In this document: positions 31,687 to 41,399 of the stretch, piece after piece
How positions within the stretch are numbered: position 1 is the stretch's first letter
How the letters are laid out: each line of letters starts with the position of its first letter
DNA from: CAYGTO01 sp964352815
GTDB taxonomy: Bacteria; Pseudomonadota; Alphaproteobacteria; Rickettsiales; UBA3002
DNA length: 64,000 bases
Reading direction: 5' to 3'
NCBI GenBank assembly: GCA_964352815.1
Contig: CAYGTO010000003.1
Location: forward strand, 146,165 to 210,164
The notes under the pieces: model-generated
What the model was told of the DNA's origin: nothing
What the model saw: the letters and a program-made list of their open reading frames with translations, nothing else
The model's database searches: none
Program-made: the position numbers and the translations under genes

Positions 31687-33362
31687 CCAAGCAACCCGTA
31701 GGTAAGCGCGTCTTTGAGCGCCTCATAGGACGCATCGATAATGTTGTGCGACACACCGATCGTGGTCCAGCTTTGACCCTTCTCATTCGTGCTTTCGATC
31801 ATCACACGGGTCAGCGCGGCCGTTGCATCTTTCGGCGTTAGAATTCGCACTTTGTAGTCACTCAGATGCATTTTCTTGAGCTTTGGATAGGTCGGCATTA
31901 GCGCGGCACGCAGCGCGGCATCGAGTGCATTGACCGGGCCATTACCCTCGCCTGCTGTCAGGCAGGTACCGTCATCCTGAGAGAGCGCAGCGAGCGAAGG
32001 ATCTTCCATCCTGTGACACGATAGATCCTTCGCCTGCGGCTCAGGATGACGGTTTGTTTTTTTGGATTTTGTAGCAACCGTCAGCTTCACCGTCGCCTCC
32101 GACACCGTCACCTTTCTGCCCTTCGCATTAAATCGCCGCTCATCAGTAACACGGAAATGCTCCAGCTCAAAAAATTCGGGCACCAGCCCCAGCTTCCGGC
32201 GCACGAGCAGCTCAAAACTCGCATCGGCATCTTCATAGGCATAGCCAAGTTTCTCGCGCTCCTTGATCAGCTTGACCAAATCATCCAGCTTCGGGTTCTC
32301 TTTCTCTTTGCCAAGCCCCATCGCTTCGAGGCGGGTGATGATGTTTGACTTACCCGCCTTATCGGACACCAGAATCTGGCGCTGATTGCCGACTTGCGCC
32401 GGATCAATATGCTCATAGCTCTTCGTGCTTTTCGCCATCGCCGAGACATGCAAGCCGCCCTTATGCGCAAAGGCCGCGCTACCAACATAGGGCAAATGGC
32501 TATTCGGAATCCGGTTCAGCCGCTCATCGACCAGGCGCGACAACTTTACCAGCTGCTGAAGTTTTTTCTCAGACGCGCCGGTTTTATAGCCCAGCTTCAG
32601 CATCAGATTTGGAATGATCGAAATCAAATTCGCATTGCCGCAGCGCTCGCCAATCCCGTTGATCGTGCCTTGCACCTGGCGCACGCCCGCTTCCACCGCC
32701 GCGATTGAATTCGCCACGGCCTGTTCGGTGTCGTTATGGCAATGAATGCCCAAATGATCGCCCGGAATATGCTGCGTAATTTGCGTTACAATCTCGCTGA
32801 TCTCATGCGGCAGCGTGCCGCCATTCGTATCACACAGCACCACCCAGCGCGCGCCGGCCTCATACGCGGCTTTCAGGCAATCAAGCGTGTAGTCTGAGTT
32901 CGCCTTGAACCCGTCGAAACAGTGTTCCGCATCAAACAAAACTTCGCGCTTTTTCGACACCGCATGGGCGATACTGTCGGAAATCATTTTCACATTCTCT
33001 TTTTGTGAGACGCCCAATGCGTTCTCGACCTGCCAATCCCAGCTTTTGCCGACGATGCATAACGCGCCCGGATGCGCATCGAGCAGCGCGTTCAGCCCCG
33101 GATCATTCGCCGCGCTACGGCCATTGCGCCGCGTCATGCCAAAGGCAGTGACCTTCGCTTTTTTAAGCTTCGGCTGTTCCGCAAAAAATTGATCATCTGT
33201 CGGGTTCGCGCCCGGCCATCCGCCTTCAATATAATCAATGCCGAACTCATCGAGCGCCTTCGCAATCGCGATTTTATCAGACACGGTGAAATCAACCCCA
33301 CGCGCCTGCGCGCCATCGCGCAGGGTGGAATCATAGAGAGTAATGCGGTCTTGTTTAGTCAT
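31683..33362 (-). CDS. cimA: (R)-citramalate synthase with repeat-encoded insertion
   Basis: Condenses acetyl-CoA with pyruvate to citramalate, a threonine-independent route to 2-oxobutyrate for isoleucine. The HMGL-like TIM barrel starts ITLYDSTLRDGAQARGVDFT; GIHCHNDTEQAVANS holds metal ligands; the C-terminal regulatory domain follows. Length (559) and GWPGANPTDDQFF fit citramalate rather than isopropylmalate synthase. About residues 438-464 (RHPEPQAKDLSCHRMEDPSL) are encoded by an 80-bp palindromic element in the linker before the C-terminal domain. The start at 33362 (MTKQDRI) matches the family; no good ribosome site. Confidence 0.93.
   Translation of the reverse strand: MTKQDRITLYDSTLRDGAQARGVDFTVSDKIAIAKALDEFGIDYIEGGWPGANPTDDQFFAEQPKLKKAKVTAFGMTRRNGRSAANDPGLNALLDAHPGALCIVGKSWDWQVENALGVSQKENVKMISDSIAHAVSKKREVLFDAEHCFDGFKANSDYTLDCLKAAYEAGARWVVLCDTNGGTLPHEISEIVTQITQHIPGDHLGIHCHNDTEQAVANSIAAVEAGVRQVQGTINGIGERCGNANLISIIPNLMLKLGYKTGASEKKLQQLVKLSRLVDERLNRIPNSHLPYVGSAAFAHKGGLHVSAMAKSTKSYEHIDPAQVGNQRQILVSDKAGKSNIITRLEAMGLGKEKENPKLDDLVKLIKEREKLGYAYEDADASFELLVRRKLGLVPEFFELEHFRVTDERRFNAKGRKVTVSEATVKLTVATKSKKTNRHPEPQAKDLSCHRMEDPSLAALSQDDGTCLTAGEGNGPVNALDAALRAALMPTYPKLKKMHLSDYKVRILTPKDATAALTRVMIESTNEKGQSWTTIGVSHNIIDASYEALKDALTYGLLG
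31971..32050 (-). repeat. 80-bp palindromic element translated in cimA
   Basis: Nearly identical to 30208-30287, same frame. It is preceded by another small dyad, CCTGCTGTCAGGCAGG, just outside. Confidence 0.88.
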
Positions 33363-33471
33363 GACGAGCATTAGGCGAGATTTTTGCAAAAAAATCAAGA
33401 ATCGTCACAATTCTGAAACAATCCTATGTTATTAAGCCCAAATATTAAGAATATAAGGAAGGACAAATAAG

Positions 33472-33915
33472 ATGAATATGACAAGAACAGATGATCAACT
33501 TTCAGGCGCGGTACGTAGGGTAGTTGATGACTTAGCGGCTGGAACATTAAAAGGTACTCATACAATAGATTTAGGCAAATTCTCTGTAGAAATTTCTCAA
33601 GAGGGAGGAAACTGTTATTCTCTGAATAGGGTTAAGTCTACCCACGGTGGCAGCCCTAAAGACCCTAATGGAGAAGGCGAATCTAGGCTGGATTCATATT
33701 TTGCCATCAACCATGTATACAAAACGTTATCAGAGAATGGATATCTCCCCGAAAGAGATGGAAGTGGACCACCTCCCTCATTTCCTATTAGCGGTTTGCA
33801 AGGCGGCGAGGCAAGCGACGTTGTATACGCTCTTGCCACAGCGCATGTGAATCAACAGGCTTTGAAGCAAAAAATAGCGCATGCTCAAGAAATAGCAGCC
33901 GGGGTACGCCTGTAA
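33472..33915 (+). CDS. hypothetical protein (147 aa)
   Basis: Not recognised. Small soluble protein; AAGGAAGGA before the ATG. The upstream region has GTCAC followed 21 bases later by TATTAA, a weak resemblance to the Pho-box-like promoters. A/T-rich relative to neighbours. Confidence 0.6.
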   Translation: MNMTRTDDQLSGAVRRVVDDLAAGTLKGTHTIDLGKFSVEISQEGGNCYSLNRVKSTHGGSPKDPNGEGESRLDSYFAINHVYKTLSENGYLPERDGSGPPPSFPISGLQGGEASDVVYALATAHVNQQALKQKIAHAQEIAAGVRL

Positions 33916-33955
33916 AGCTCTCAGTTTTCTAATTATCCTTAAGGTTATAAGAAAA

Positions 33956-35302
33956 TTACGCCGCTTCGCCTCGTAGGCGTTTCTCCGTACGTTCGCGCCC
34001 CAAAAGCGCCACCACTTTCGGTAGTTCAGGGCCGTCCTCACGCGCGGTGAGTGCGCGGCGCAGTGGCATGAACAGCTGCTTGCCTTTGCGGCCAGATTCG
34101 CTCTTGAGCGCATCGAGCATGGTCTTCCAGCTTTCTTCACTCACTTCACCCTCTGGCAGCAATTCCGCCGCACGCGCGGTAAATTCCTCATCACCGGTTT
34201 CAATCAAGGGCTCGATCGGCTCGCGTAGCAACGCCCACCAATCCTTAATGTCATGGAATTGTGCCAGGTTACGCTTCACCTGTTCCCAGAAATCTTCATC
34301 AACCTGCTCAAATCCCGCCATCACCAAATGCGGCTTGGCGTCGGCGAAGGACAGGCCATGAATCAGCTTCTCATTCAGCCGCACCAGCTCTTCCTGATCG
34401 TAATTCGCCATCGAGCGGCCGAACTTCGTAATATCGAAACTTTGAATCAGCGTATCCATCGATTCAAACGCCGCAATCGCATCGGACGTACCGATTTTTG
34501 CCAAATAAGAATTGACCGCCATGGGAAGATAGGCCGCGTCACGTAGCCCCTCAATGTCACCGCCACCCTCGCGCTTCGATAGTTTCGCACCGCCCATTTG
34601 CAGCAGTGCCGTATGGCCAAAGACCGGCACATCATAGCCCAGCGTTTGCATGAGCTGCACCTGAATCGCCGTGTTCGAGACATGATCTTCGCCGCGCAAA
34701 ATATGGGTGATGCCCATCTGCCCATCATCCACCGAAGTCGAAAGGGTAAAGAGCGGCACGCCATCTTCGCGCACAAGCACCGGGTCAGACAGATTCTGTC
34801 CCTCAAACTCGACCGGGCCGCGCACCAAATCCTCCCACGCAATTTTTGCATGATCGAGCTTGAAGCGCCAATGGGCTTTGCGTCCTTCTGCCTCATAGGC
34901 CTGCTTCTCATCATCGGTGAGTTTCAACGCGCCGCGATCATAAATCGGCGGTTTCCCACGGCTAGCGAGCATTTTGCGTTTCACTTCCAGCTCGTCCGGC
35001 GTCTCGTAACACGGATAAAGCCGGCCATCTTCGATCAGCTTTTGCTTCGCCGCCTTATAGCGCTCAAAGCGGTCAGACTGCCGGTCACTCTGATCCCACT
35101 CCAGCCCAAGCCATTTCAAATCCGTGCGTATCGCCTCTTCATATTCCGCTTTCGAGCGCTCCTGATCCGTGTCATCGATGCGCAGCACAAACGTACCGCC
35201 CTGCGCTTTGGCGAACAAAAAATTCACCAGCGCGGTGCGGGTGTTGCCCACATGGAGCTTACCGGTTGGGGATGGTGCAAAACGGACTTTAGGTTGATTC
35301 AT
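33956..35302 (-). CDS. gltX: glutamyl-tRNA synthetase
   Basis: Charges tRNA-Glu (and in many alphaproteobacteria tRNA-Gln) with glutamate. Class I signature: KVRFAPSPTGKLHVGN carries the HIGH-type HVGN, and AKLSKREGG the KMSKS-type motif. The start at MNQPKV (35302) is where the family begins, giving 448 residues. Confidence 0.96.
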   Translation of the reverse strand: MNQPKVRFAPSPTGKLHVGNTRTALVNFLFAKAQGGTFVLRIDDTDQERSKAEYEEAIRTDLKWLGLEWDQSDRQSDRFERYKAAKQKLIEDGRLYPCYETPDELEVKRKMLASRGKPPIYDRGALKLTDDEKQAYEAEGRKAHWRFKLDHAKIAWEDLVRGPVEFEGQNLSDPVLVREDGVPLFTLSTSVDDGQMGITHILRGEDHVSNTAIQVQLMQTLGYDVPVFGHTALLQMGGAKLSKREGGGDIEGLRDAAYLPMAVNSYLAKIGTSDAIAAFESMDTLIQSFDITKFGRSMANYDQEELVRLNEKLIHGLSFADAKPHLVMAGFEQVDEDFWEQVKRNLAQFHDIKDWWALLREPIEPLIETGDEEFTARAAELLPEGEVSEESWKTMLDALKSESGRKGKQLFMPLRRALTAREDGPELPKVVALLGRERTEKRLRGEAA

Positions 35303-35345
35303 GAGAGGTTTGTAATGGTTGAGGGGTGAAATGTAAATGGAAACT

Positions 35346-35431
35346 GTCATTGCGAGGAGCGATAGCGACGAAGCAATCTTTTGAAAGTGACTACTGAGAT
35401 TGCCGCGCTCACTTCGTTCGCTCGCAATGAC
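35346..35431. repeat. GTCATTGCGAG...CTCGCAATGAC palindromic repeat
   Basis: An 86-bp element with perfect inverted ends, between nadE and gltX. Inner CGAAGCAATC and GATTGCCGCGC half-sites. Confidence 0.8.
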
Positions 35432-35437
35432 GTGATA

Positions 35438-37105
35438 CTAAATAACGCGTTGCTGGATCCAGTGATTGGTGATCGGGTAGCGACGATCGCGCCCGAACGA
35501 CATGCCGGATAGGCGTACGCCGGGCGGCGACTGACGGCGCTTATACTCCGCCGTATAGATGAGCTTGATGATGTTGCGCACCATTTCCGGTTCGTAGCCA
35601 CGCTCGAGCACCTCTTCTAGCGAGAGACGTGCTTCAATGAAACACTGCAAAATGCTATCGAGCTTGTCATATGGAGGAAGCGAATCTTGATCTTTCTGAT
35701 CATGGCGCAGCTCGGCAGTGGGCGGCTTAGTAATCATCCGCTCGGGAATCACTGCTTTCGCAGGCCCTTTAAATTCCATGCCCTTCCCTTTAAAATCGAT
35801 CTCGCCTTTATTACGCCAGCGCGCGAGCGCAAACACGCTTGTTTTATAGCAATCTTTCAGCACCGAATAACCACCACACATATCACCATACAGCGTCGAG
35901 TAGCCAACCGACAGTTCCGATTTATTCCCTGTCGTCAGGACCATATCGCCAAATTTATTACTCATCGCCATCAGAATATTGCCACGTATGCGCGCCTGAA
36001 TATTTTCCTCAGTAATGTCTGCTTTCTGATCTTTGAACATCTCGCTAAACGTATCATCATACGCTTCCATGAGTTTACCGATTGGCATCGTATCCATCTG
36101 TACGCCTAGAGTTTCTGCCATTTCCGTGGCATCCTCGTTGCTATCGTTCGACGTGTAAGGCGATGGCATAAGCACGGTACGCACCCGATCCGGCCCCAGC
36201 GCATCAACCGCCACTGCTGTGGTAACACCCGAATCAATGCCGCCCGACAGGCCAATGATCACCCCTGGGAAGCCATTTTTCTCCACATAATCCTTCAGCC
36301 CGAGCACCATCACTTGGTACATGGTCGCCTCGTCGGCATAGGAGAAATCGCAGGGTTCCAAAGGTTCTTTAGCCGGCTCATAGGCCGCCACCTCTTCGGC
36401 GCAATGGGCGAGGTTCTGCGTCACAACCCCATCTTTGTTGCACACGAAAGACCGGCCATCAAACACCAGCTCATCTTGTCCGCCCACATTATTCACGTAA
36501 ATCACATCACAGCCTGCTTCTTGCGCCAGCTCTGACACCATCTCAAAGCGGCGCGGCGCTTTATCCATCTCAAAGGGCGAAGCATTCTGCGAAATAATCA
36601 GATCTGGCATGAGGCTAATCACATGCTCGCGGCATTTCGGATCCCACGTCTCCTCACAAATCATGATTGCAACGCGCGTCCCGTGGAAGTTATACAGCTT
36701 TGGAAGATCACCTGCGACAAACAAACGCTTTTCATCGAACACGCCATAATTGGGGAGCGCCGCCTTGTAGCTGTGAAAATTCATTTCACCCTTCTCAAGG
36801 AGAAACGTCGCATTATAGAGCGAAGCCTCCTCTTCCCATAGGCCGCCGACAAGCATAGAAAGGTCCTCGCCGCGCGTGGCTTCTCGAAGCGTTTCAACGG
36901 CCTCCATTGCCACCTTACGAAAGGCGGTTTTGTAGAGAATATCTTCGGCCGGATAACCGGTGATGGCCATTTCCGGGAAAATGATCATCCCCTTCTCGCC
37001 CTTCTTCAACTTCTTAGCGGCCTCGCGGTACATCTCCTCGATGCGCGCTGTGTTGCCGTCAATATCGCCGACGATGGAATTAAGCTGTGCTAAGAAAAAG
37101 GTCAT
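35438..37105 (-). CDS. nadE: glutamine-dependent NAD+ synthetase
   Basis: Makes NAD from deamido-NAD. The N-terminal nitrilase-type glutaminase domain shows the Glu (FPEMAITGYP), Lys (SYKAALPNYG) and Cys (IMICEETWD) triad; the C-terminal synthetase has the SGGIDSG ATP loop. 555 residues from the Met at 37105. Ends seven bases from a palindromic repeat. Confidence 0.95.
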   Translation of the reverse strand: MTFFLAQLNSIVGDIDGNTARIEEMYREAAKKLKKGEKGMIIFPEMAITGYPAEDILYKTAFRKVAMEAVETLREATRGEDLSMLVGGLWEEEASLYNATFLLEKGEMNFHSYKAALPNYGVFDEKRLFVAGDLPKLYNFHGTRVAIMICEETWDPKCREHVISLMPDLIISQNASPFEMDKAPRRFEMVSELAQEAGCDVIYVNNVGGQDELVFDGRSFVCNKDGVVTQNLAHCAEEVAAYEPAKEPLEPCDFSYADEATMYQVMVLGLKDYVEKNGFPGVIIGLSGGIDSGVTTAVAVDALGPDRVRTVLMPSPYTSNDSNEDATEMAETLGVQMDTMPIGKLMEAYDDTFSEMFKDQKADITEENIQARIRGNILMAMSNKFGDMVLTTGNKSELSVGYSTLYGDMCGGYSVLKDCYKTSVFALARWRNKGEIDFKGKGMEFKGPAKAVIPERMITKPPTAELRHDQKDQDSLPPYDKLDSILQCFIEARLSLEEVLERGYEPEMVRNIIKLIYTAEYKRRQSPPGVRLSGMSFGRDRRYPITNHWIQQRVI

Positions 37106-37230
37106 AAATTCGTCATACACGTTTGATACATTCTAATGTAGTGAAAGCGTAGATTTATACAATGAAGAAGAAGATAATGGCCGATGAGTCGTACATAGAT
37201 ATCACTCTTACATTGTTTAATCGCAGCATT

Positions 37231-39147
37231 CTACCCCGCCTGCTTCGTCTCCAGCGTGAGCCAGCGGGCTTCTAGCATGTCTAGCCGCTCTCTTAGTTTA
37301 GCATACTCACGAGTGGCACGGTCGAAGGCTTCGGGCTCTTTGGTATAGAAGTCGGGCGCAGCGAGGCGTTGATTGAGTGCCGCTAGTTCCTGTTCCAATG
37401 CTTCAATTTTTTCTATCAGGGTTTTAAGCTCATGCTGCTCGGAAAAGGTGAGTTCGGGTTTCGCCTTGGGTGCGGGCTGTTTGGGTGACGCTGTACCGCT
37501 TGCATCTTCGGGCTTTTTGCCTTTGGCGGAAGCGACACTGCTTTTGGAGGAACGTTTTTTACTGCTCCCGGTTTTTGAAGATTCGCGCTGTTTCTCTTTC
37601 GGTGTTGTCTCGCTATTTTTTAGCTTCCCCGATTCTTTCAAATAATCGCTATAACCGCCAATATAGCTATCGACCTGCGCGTCGCCTTCAAAGGCCAAGG
37701 TCTTGGTCACCGTTTGATCCAGAAAGTCGCGATCATGGCTGACCACAAACAGCGTACCATCATAATTCGCCAAAATCTCCTCAAGCATATCGAGCGTTTC
37801 CATGTCGAGATCATTGGTCGGCTCATCGAGAATCAGCAGATTCCCTGGATTTGCCAGCACTTTTGCGAGCAACAACCGATTCTTCTGCCCACCCGACAGC
37901 GTCGCCACTTTCACATCCTTATCGCGCGGATCGAACATGAAATCTTTCATATAGCCGCACACATGGCGCTGCTTCTTACCCACCGTGATATATTCGCTAT
38001 CGCCATTGCAAAGGTTGCGGCGGATCGAATGGTCCGGGTTCAGCGTGCTGCGCTTTTGGTCAAAGTAGGAAATATCCAGCGTGTAGGCGCGTTTGACCTT
38101 GCCCGCATCCGGCGCCAAATCACCCACGAGCAGCTTCAGAAAACTCGTTTTCCCCGAGCCATTTTTGCCCAAAATGCCAATCCGCTCTCCCTTCATCACG
38201 CGCAGATTAAACTGATCGAGAATGGGCTTTGCGTTCTCCCTTTCGCCAAAAGATTTTCGCACCTTGAAAAACTCTGCCACCACATTGCTGCTCTGGCTTG
38301 ATTCCAGCGGCGCCAGCTCAAGCTTGCTATTGATTTTGCGGAATTGATATTTATCCGCGCGGAGTTTTTCCTTCGCCTCATGCACCAGCTGAAGCCGGCG
38401 CACATTGCGTTTGCGCCGCGCTTTGACGCCGCGGCTTGCCCATTCAATCTCTTGCGCCAGCGCCGATTCGCGGTTTTTCAGCTCGCGCGCCTCATGTTCC
38501 AGTAGCTCAGCAGACCATTGCTCAAAATGGCCGAACCCTTTCGGGCAGACGCGAATATTCCCGCGATCCAGCCAAAACACTTTGTTCGAAATATTCGCGA
38601 GGAAGGTTTTATCATGGCTGATGCACAGCACCGTCCCACGATATTGCTTCAGATACTGCTCGAGCCACTCAATCCCTTCCAAATCCAAATGGTTGGTCGG
38701 CTCATCGAGCATCAACACATCCGGCTCATCCACCAGCGAGCGTGCGAGCGCCACGCGCCGTAACTGCCCACCTGAAAGCCGGCCCATCGTATCTTCCAGC
38801 CGCAAGCCCAGCGGCTCGGTCACCATCTCCACGCGGTAGTGATATTCCTCGCCCTTATATTCCTCGGAAAGCCCTTCATGAACATAGTCAAACACTGTGA
38901 TCTCAGGCTCAAACGGCGGATCCTGATGCAAATAGCCAATCTCCGTGCCTGGCAGCGACCAGCGCTCACCGCCATCCAGCTCGCGCTCGCCGGAAATCAT
39001 ATGCATCAGCGTGGTTTTCCCTGCGCCATTCTTCCCGACCAAACAAATCTTATCACCCTCGTGAATATTGAAGCTCAGCCCATCAAACAGCGGCACCTTA
39101 CCAAAGGTGACATAGGCATCGGTGATGCTGAGAATCAGATTGCTCAT
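37231..39147 (-). CDS. ABC-F family ATP-binding protein (Uup-like)
   Basis: Two ATPase domains: Walker A GKNGAGKTT and GKNGSGKTS, signatures LSGGQLRRVAL and LSGGQKNRLLL, Walker B LMLDEPTNHLD and LILDEPTNDLD. No membrane segments. A Ser/Lys-rich linker and a C-terminal coiled coil (LKTLIEKIEALEQELAALNQRLAA) match Uup, which acts on ribosomes or branched DNA rather than transport. Confidence 0.93.
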   Translation of the reverse strand: MSNLILSITDAYVTFGKVPLFDGLSFNIHEGDKICLVGKNGAGKTTLMHMISGERELDGGERWSLPGTEIGYLHQDPPFEPEITVFDYVHEGLSEEYKGEEYHYRVEMVTEPLGLRLEDTMGRLSGGQLRRVALARSLVDEPDVLMLDEPTNHLDLEGIEWLEQYLKQYRGTVLCISHDKTFLANISNKVFWLDRGNIRVCPKGFGHFEQWSAELLEHEARELKNRESALAQEIEWASRGVKARRKRNVRRLQLVHEAKEKLRADKYQFRKINSKLELAPLESSQSSNVVAEFFKVRKSFGERENAKPILDQFNLRVMKGERIGILGKNGSGKTSFLKLLVGDLAPDAGKVKRAYTLDISYFDQKRSTLNPDHSIRRNLCNGDSEYITVGKKQRHVCGYMKDFMFDPRDKDVKVATLSGGQKNRLLLAKVLANPGNLLILDEPTNDLDMETLDMLEEILANYDGTLFVVSHDRDFLDQTVTKTLAFEGDAQVDSYIGGYSDYLKESGKLKNSETTPKEKQRESSKTGSSKKRSSKSSVASAKGKKPEDASGTASPKQPAPKAKPELTFSEQHELKTLIEKIEALEQELAALNQRLAAPDFYTKEPEAFDRATREYAKLRERLDMLEARWLTLETKQAG

Positions 39148-39242
39148 AGGACAAAGGGTTTCGTTACCAGCGCGATGCTATAGCGCAGCAGATGGGGAAA
39201 GGCAATGGGTCAATGCGGCAGCGATCGCGCCGAGATAGGATA

Positions 39243-40175
39243 CTAAAGCTTTTCCATCAATTCCGGAACGATGTCGAACAGATCGCCCACCAGCCCATAA
39301 TCGGCGATTTCGAAGATAGGCGCATTTTCGTCTTTATTGATTGCAACGATCACTTTGGATTCCTTCATCCCCGCCAAATGCTGAATCGCGCCAGAAATAC
39401 CAATCGCGATGTACAGCTCAGGCGCCACGATTTTTCCTGTCTGGCCGACCTGGTAATCGTTAGGCACATAGCCCGCATCGACGGCCGCGCGTGACGCACC
39501 AATCGCTGCGCCCAGCTTATCGGCCAGCGGCTCGAGTAGCCCATTAAATTTCTCGCCATCGCCAAAGCCGCGCCCACCAGAAATGACGATATTCGCAGCG
39601 GCAAGATCGGGGCGATCGCCCTCAGATTCGCTATGCGAGACATAGGTGGAAAGCCCTGAACTGGACGGGCATTCAATCACTTCAGCGCTCGCCGAACCGC
39701 TTTCACCTGCTTTATCAAAGCTTGAAGGTCGCACCGTAACCACCTTAATTTCGTCAGAACTTTGCACCGTTTCGATCGCATTACCCGCATAGATCGGGCG
39801 ACGGAACGTGTCAGCCGATTCGACCGCAATAATGTCTGATATTTGCTGAACGTTCAATTTCGCTGCGATGCGCGGCATGATATCTTTGCCAGTCGTCGTT
39901 GCTGGTGCAAGGATATGCGAATAGCTGCTTGCAAGCGGCGCCACCAGCGCTTCCATATTCTCCGCAAGCGGCCAGCTGTAATGCCCGGCATCGGCATGGA
40001 GCACCTTCGCCACCCCGTCAATTTTTGTCGCCTGCGCGGCGGCATCGCCTGCATTATGGCCTGCTACAAGCAGATGAATGTCACCTGCACTCATTGCCTG
40101 CGCCGCGGCGACCGTCGCATGCGTCGCCGGATTCACGGTTTTGTGATCATGTTCTGCAATGATTAATACTGCCAT
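39243..40175 (-). CDS. etfA: electron transfer flavoprotein alpha subunit
   Basis: With EtfB carries electrons from acyl-CoA and other dehydrogenases to ETF-ubiquinone oxidoreductase. The C-terminal FAD domain shows SGGRGFGDGE, GASRAAVDAGY, GQTGKIVAPELYIAIGISGAIQH and AINKDENAPIFEIADYG. AGGAG six bases before the ATG. Confidence 0.96.
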   Translation of the reverse strand: MAVLIIAEHDHKTVNPATHATVAAAQAMSAGDIHLLVAGHNAGDAAAQATKIDGVAKVLHADAGHYSWPLAENMEALVAPLASSYSHILAPATTTGKDIMPRIAAKLNVQQISDIIAVESADTFRRPIYAGNAIETVQSSDEIKVVTVRPSSFDKAGESGSASAEVIECPSSSGLSTYVSHSESEGDRPDLAAANIVISGGRGFGDGEKFNGLLEPLADKLGAAIGASRAAVDAGYVPNDYQVGQTGKIVAPELYIAIGISGAIQHLAGMKESKVIVAINKDENAPIFEIADYGLVGDLFDIVPELMEKL

Positions 40176-40189
40176 ATTCTACTCCTACG

Positions 40190-40262
40190 TTTCGCGAAGG
40201 AGCGAAGCGACTGACGCGATCCAGGGCGTGACTCTGGATTGCTTCGCTACGCTCGCAAAGCG
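40190..40262. repeat. palindromic repeat between etfB and etfA
   Basis: Contains TTCGCGAAGGAGCGAAGCGAC then GACGCGATCCAG and CTGGATTGCTTCGC; it shares the leading blocks with the elements inside murB and glyS but is intergenic and lacks GTCAT ends. Confidence 0.72.
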
Positions 40263-41018
40263 TTACAACACCTTTGCTTCGTTCTTCAACTTATCGACCA
40301 GCTCATCAACATCTGCCACCTTCACCCCGCCGCTTCGTTTCGGCGGCTCGGTCACTTTGAGCACACTCACGCGCGGCGCAAGATCAATGCCGAGCGACGA
40401 TGCTTCAACCGTCTCCATCGGCTTGCTGCGCGCTTTCATAATATCGGGCAGTTTCGCATAGCGCGGCTCATTCAGTCGCAAATCCGTCGTCACCACGCAT
40501 GGTAGATTGAGGCCTACTGTCATTAAGCCGCCATCGACTTCGCGGGTCACTTCGATGGCTTGACCATCGATCTTCAACTCCGAGGCGAAGGTTCCTTGGC
40601 CCCAGCCTAGCATGGCCGCGAGCATTTGGCCGGTTTGGTTTGCATCATCATCAATCGCCTGCTTACCCATAATGACCAGATCGGGCGATTCTTGTTTCAC
40701 AATATGTTCAAGAATTTTCGATGCAGCCAGTGGCTGAATCACCTCATCTTCGCCGGTTTGAATGCGAATCGCCTTATCAACCCCGAGCGCCAGTGCGGTA
40801 CGCAGCACATCTTCTACTTTCGCCGGACCAACCGACACGGCGACGACTTCGCTTGCTGCGCCCTTCTCTTTCAGGCGAATTGCTTCTTCCACCGCGATTT
40901 CATCGAACGGGTTCATCGACATTTTCACGCCGCCCAGCTCAACGCCAGTTTCATCGGATTTCACACGGATTTTGACATTGTAATCAACCACACGCTTGAC
41001 GGGGACAAGGATTTTCAT
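40263..41018 (-). CDS. etfB: electron transfer flavoprotein beta subunit
   Basis: Begins MKILVPVKRVVDYNVKIRVK; contains MSMNPFDEIAVEEAIRLKE and GKQAIDDDANQTGQML (AMP-binding). 251 residues, AGGAAGG before the ATG. Same operon as etfA with one repeat element between. Confidence 0.96.
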   Translation of the reverse strand: MKILVPVKRVVDYNVKIRVKSDETGVELGGVKMSMNPFDEIAVEEAIRLKEKGAASEVVAVSVGPAKVEDVLRTALALGVDKAIRIQTGEDEVIQPLAASKILEHIVKQESPDLVIMGKQAIDDDANQTGQMLAAMLGWGQGTFASELKIDGQAIEVTREVDGGLMTVGLNLPCVVTTDLRLNEPRYAKLPDIMKARSKPMETVEASSLGIDLAPRVSVLKVTEPPKRSGGVKVADVDELVDKLKNEAKVL

Positions 41019-41042
41019 CGGCCACCTTCCTGTTCGTTTTTC

Positions 41043-41127
41043 GTCATCTTCGAGCGAACTGCTGTTCGCCTCGGAGATCTATGTTACATCAGATTCCCGA
41101 CGCTCGCTAGGCTCGGTCGAGAATGAC
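41043..41127. repeat. GTCAT...ATGAC palindromic repeat upstream of etfB
   Basis: An 85-bp element beginning GTCATCTTCGAG and ending GTCGAGAATGAC. Lies between etfB and the HIG1-type gene. Confidence 0.72.
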
Positions 41128-41204
41128 GATTTTGTTATTAGAATGATTATAGCCGGAAATGCGCTTGCTCTCAAGCGACACTATGGATGCGTTGCAGCAT
41201 GAAT

Positions 41205-41396
41205 TTAGGCCTGATTTGTCAGCAAGATAAAGGCGATAATAGCCAGCGCAATGCCCTGAAACACCACCCGTGCGCCCATGAGCTTCACACCATATTTGCG
41301 GTTGAACTTCCCGCCGCGCACCATCGCGGCGATACCCACCAAGCAGATGAGGGCCGTAGCGATCATAAAAATCAAGAGTAATGTGTTTGGTTCCAT
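41205..41396 (-). CDS. twin-transmembrane (HIG1-type) protein
   Basis: 63 residues with two membrane segments (LLLIFMIATALICLVGIAAMV and VVFQGIALAIIAFILLT) linked by RGGKFNRKYGVKLMGAR, the signature of the alphaproteobacterial relatives of the HIG1 family linked to respiratory complexes. A larger overlapping reading frame (41107-41448) is discarded. Confidence 0.88.
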   Translation of the reverse strand: MEPNTLLLIFMIATALICLVGIAAMVRGGKFNRKYGVKLMGARVVFQGIALAIIAFILLTNQA

Positions 41397-41399
41397 TGT

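Noticed and set aside
33391..33435. Fifth Pho-box-like promoter before the 33472 gene
   Set aside because: GTCAC and TATTAA have the right spacing, but the two TCA half-sites are 10 bp apart instead of 11 and the first is poor.
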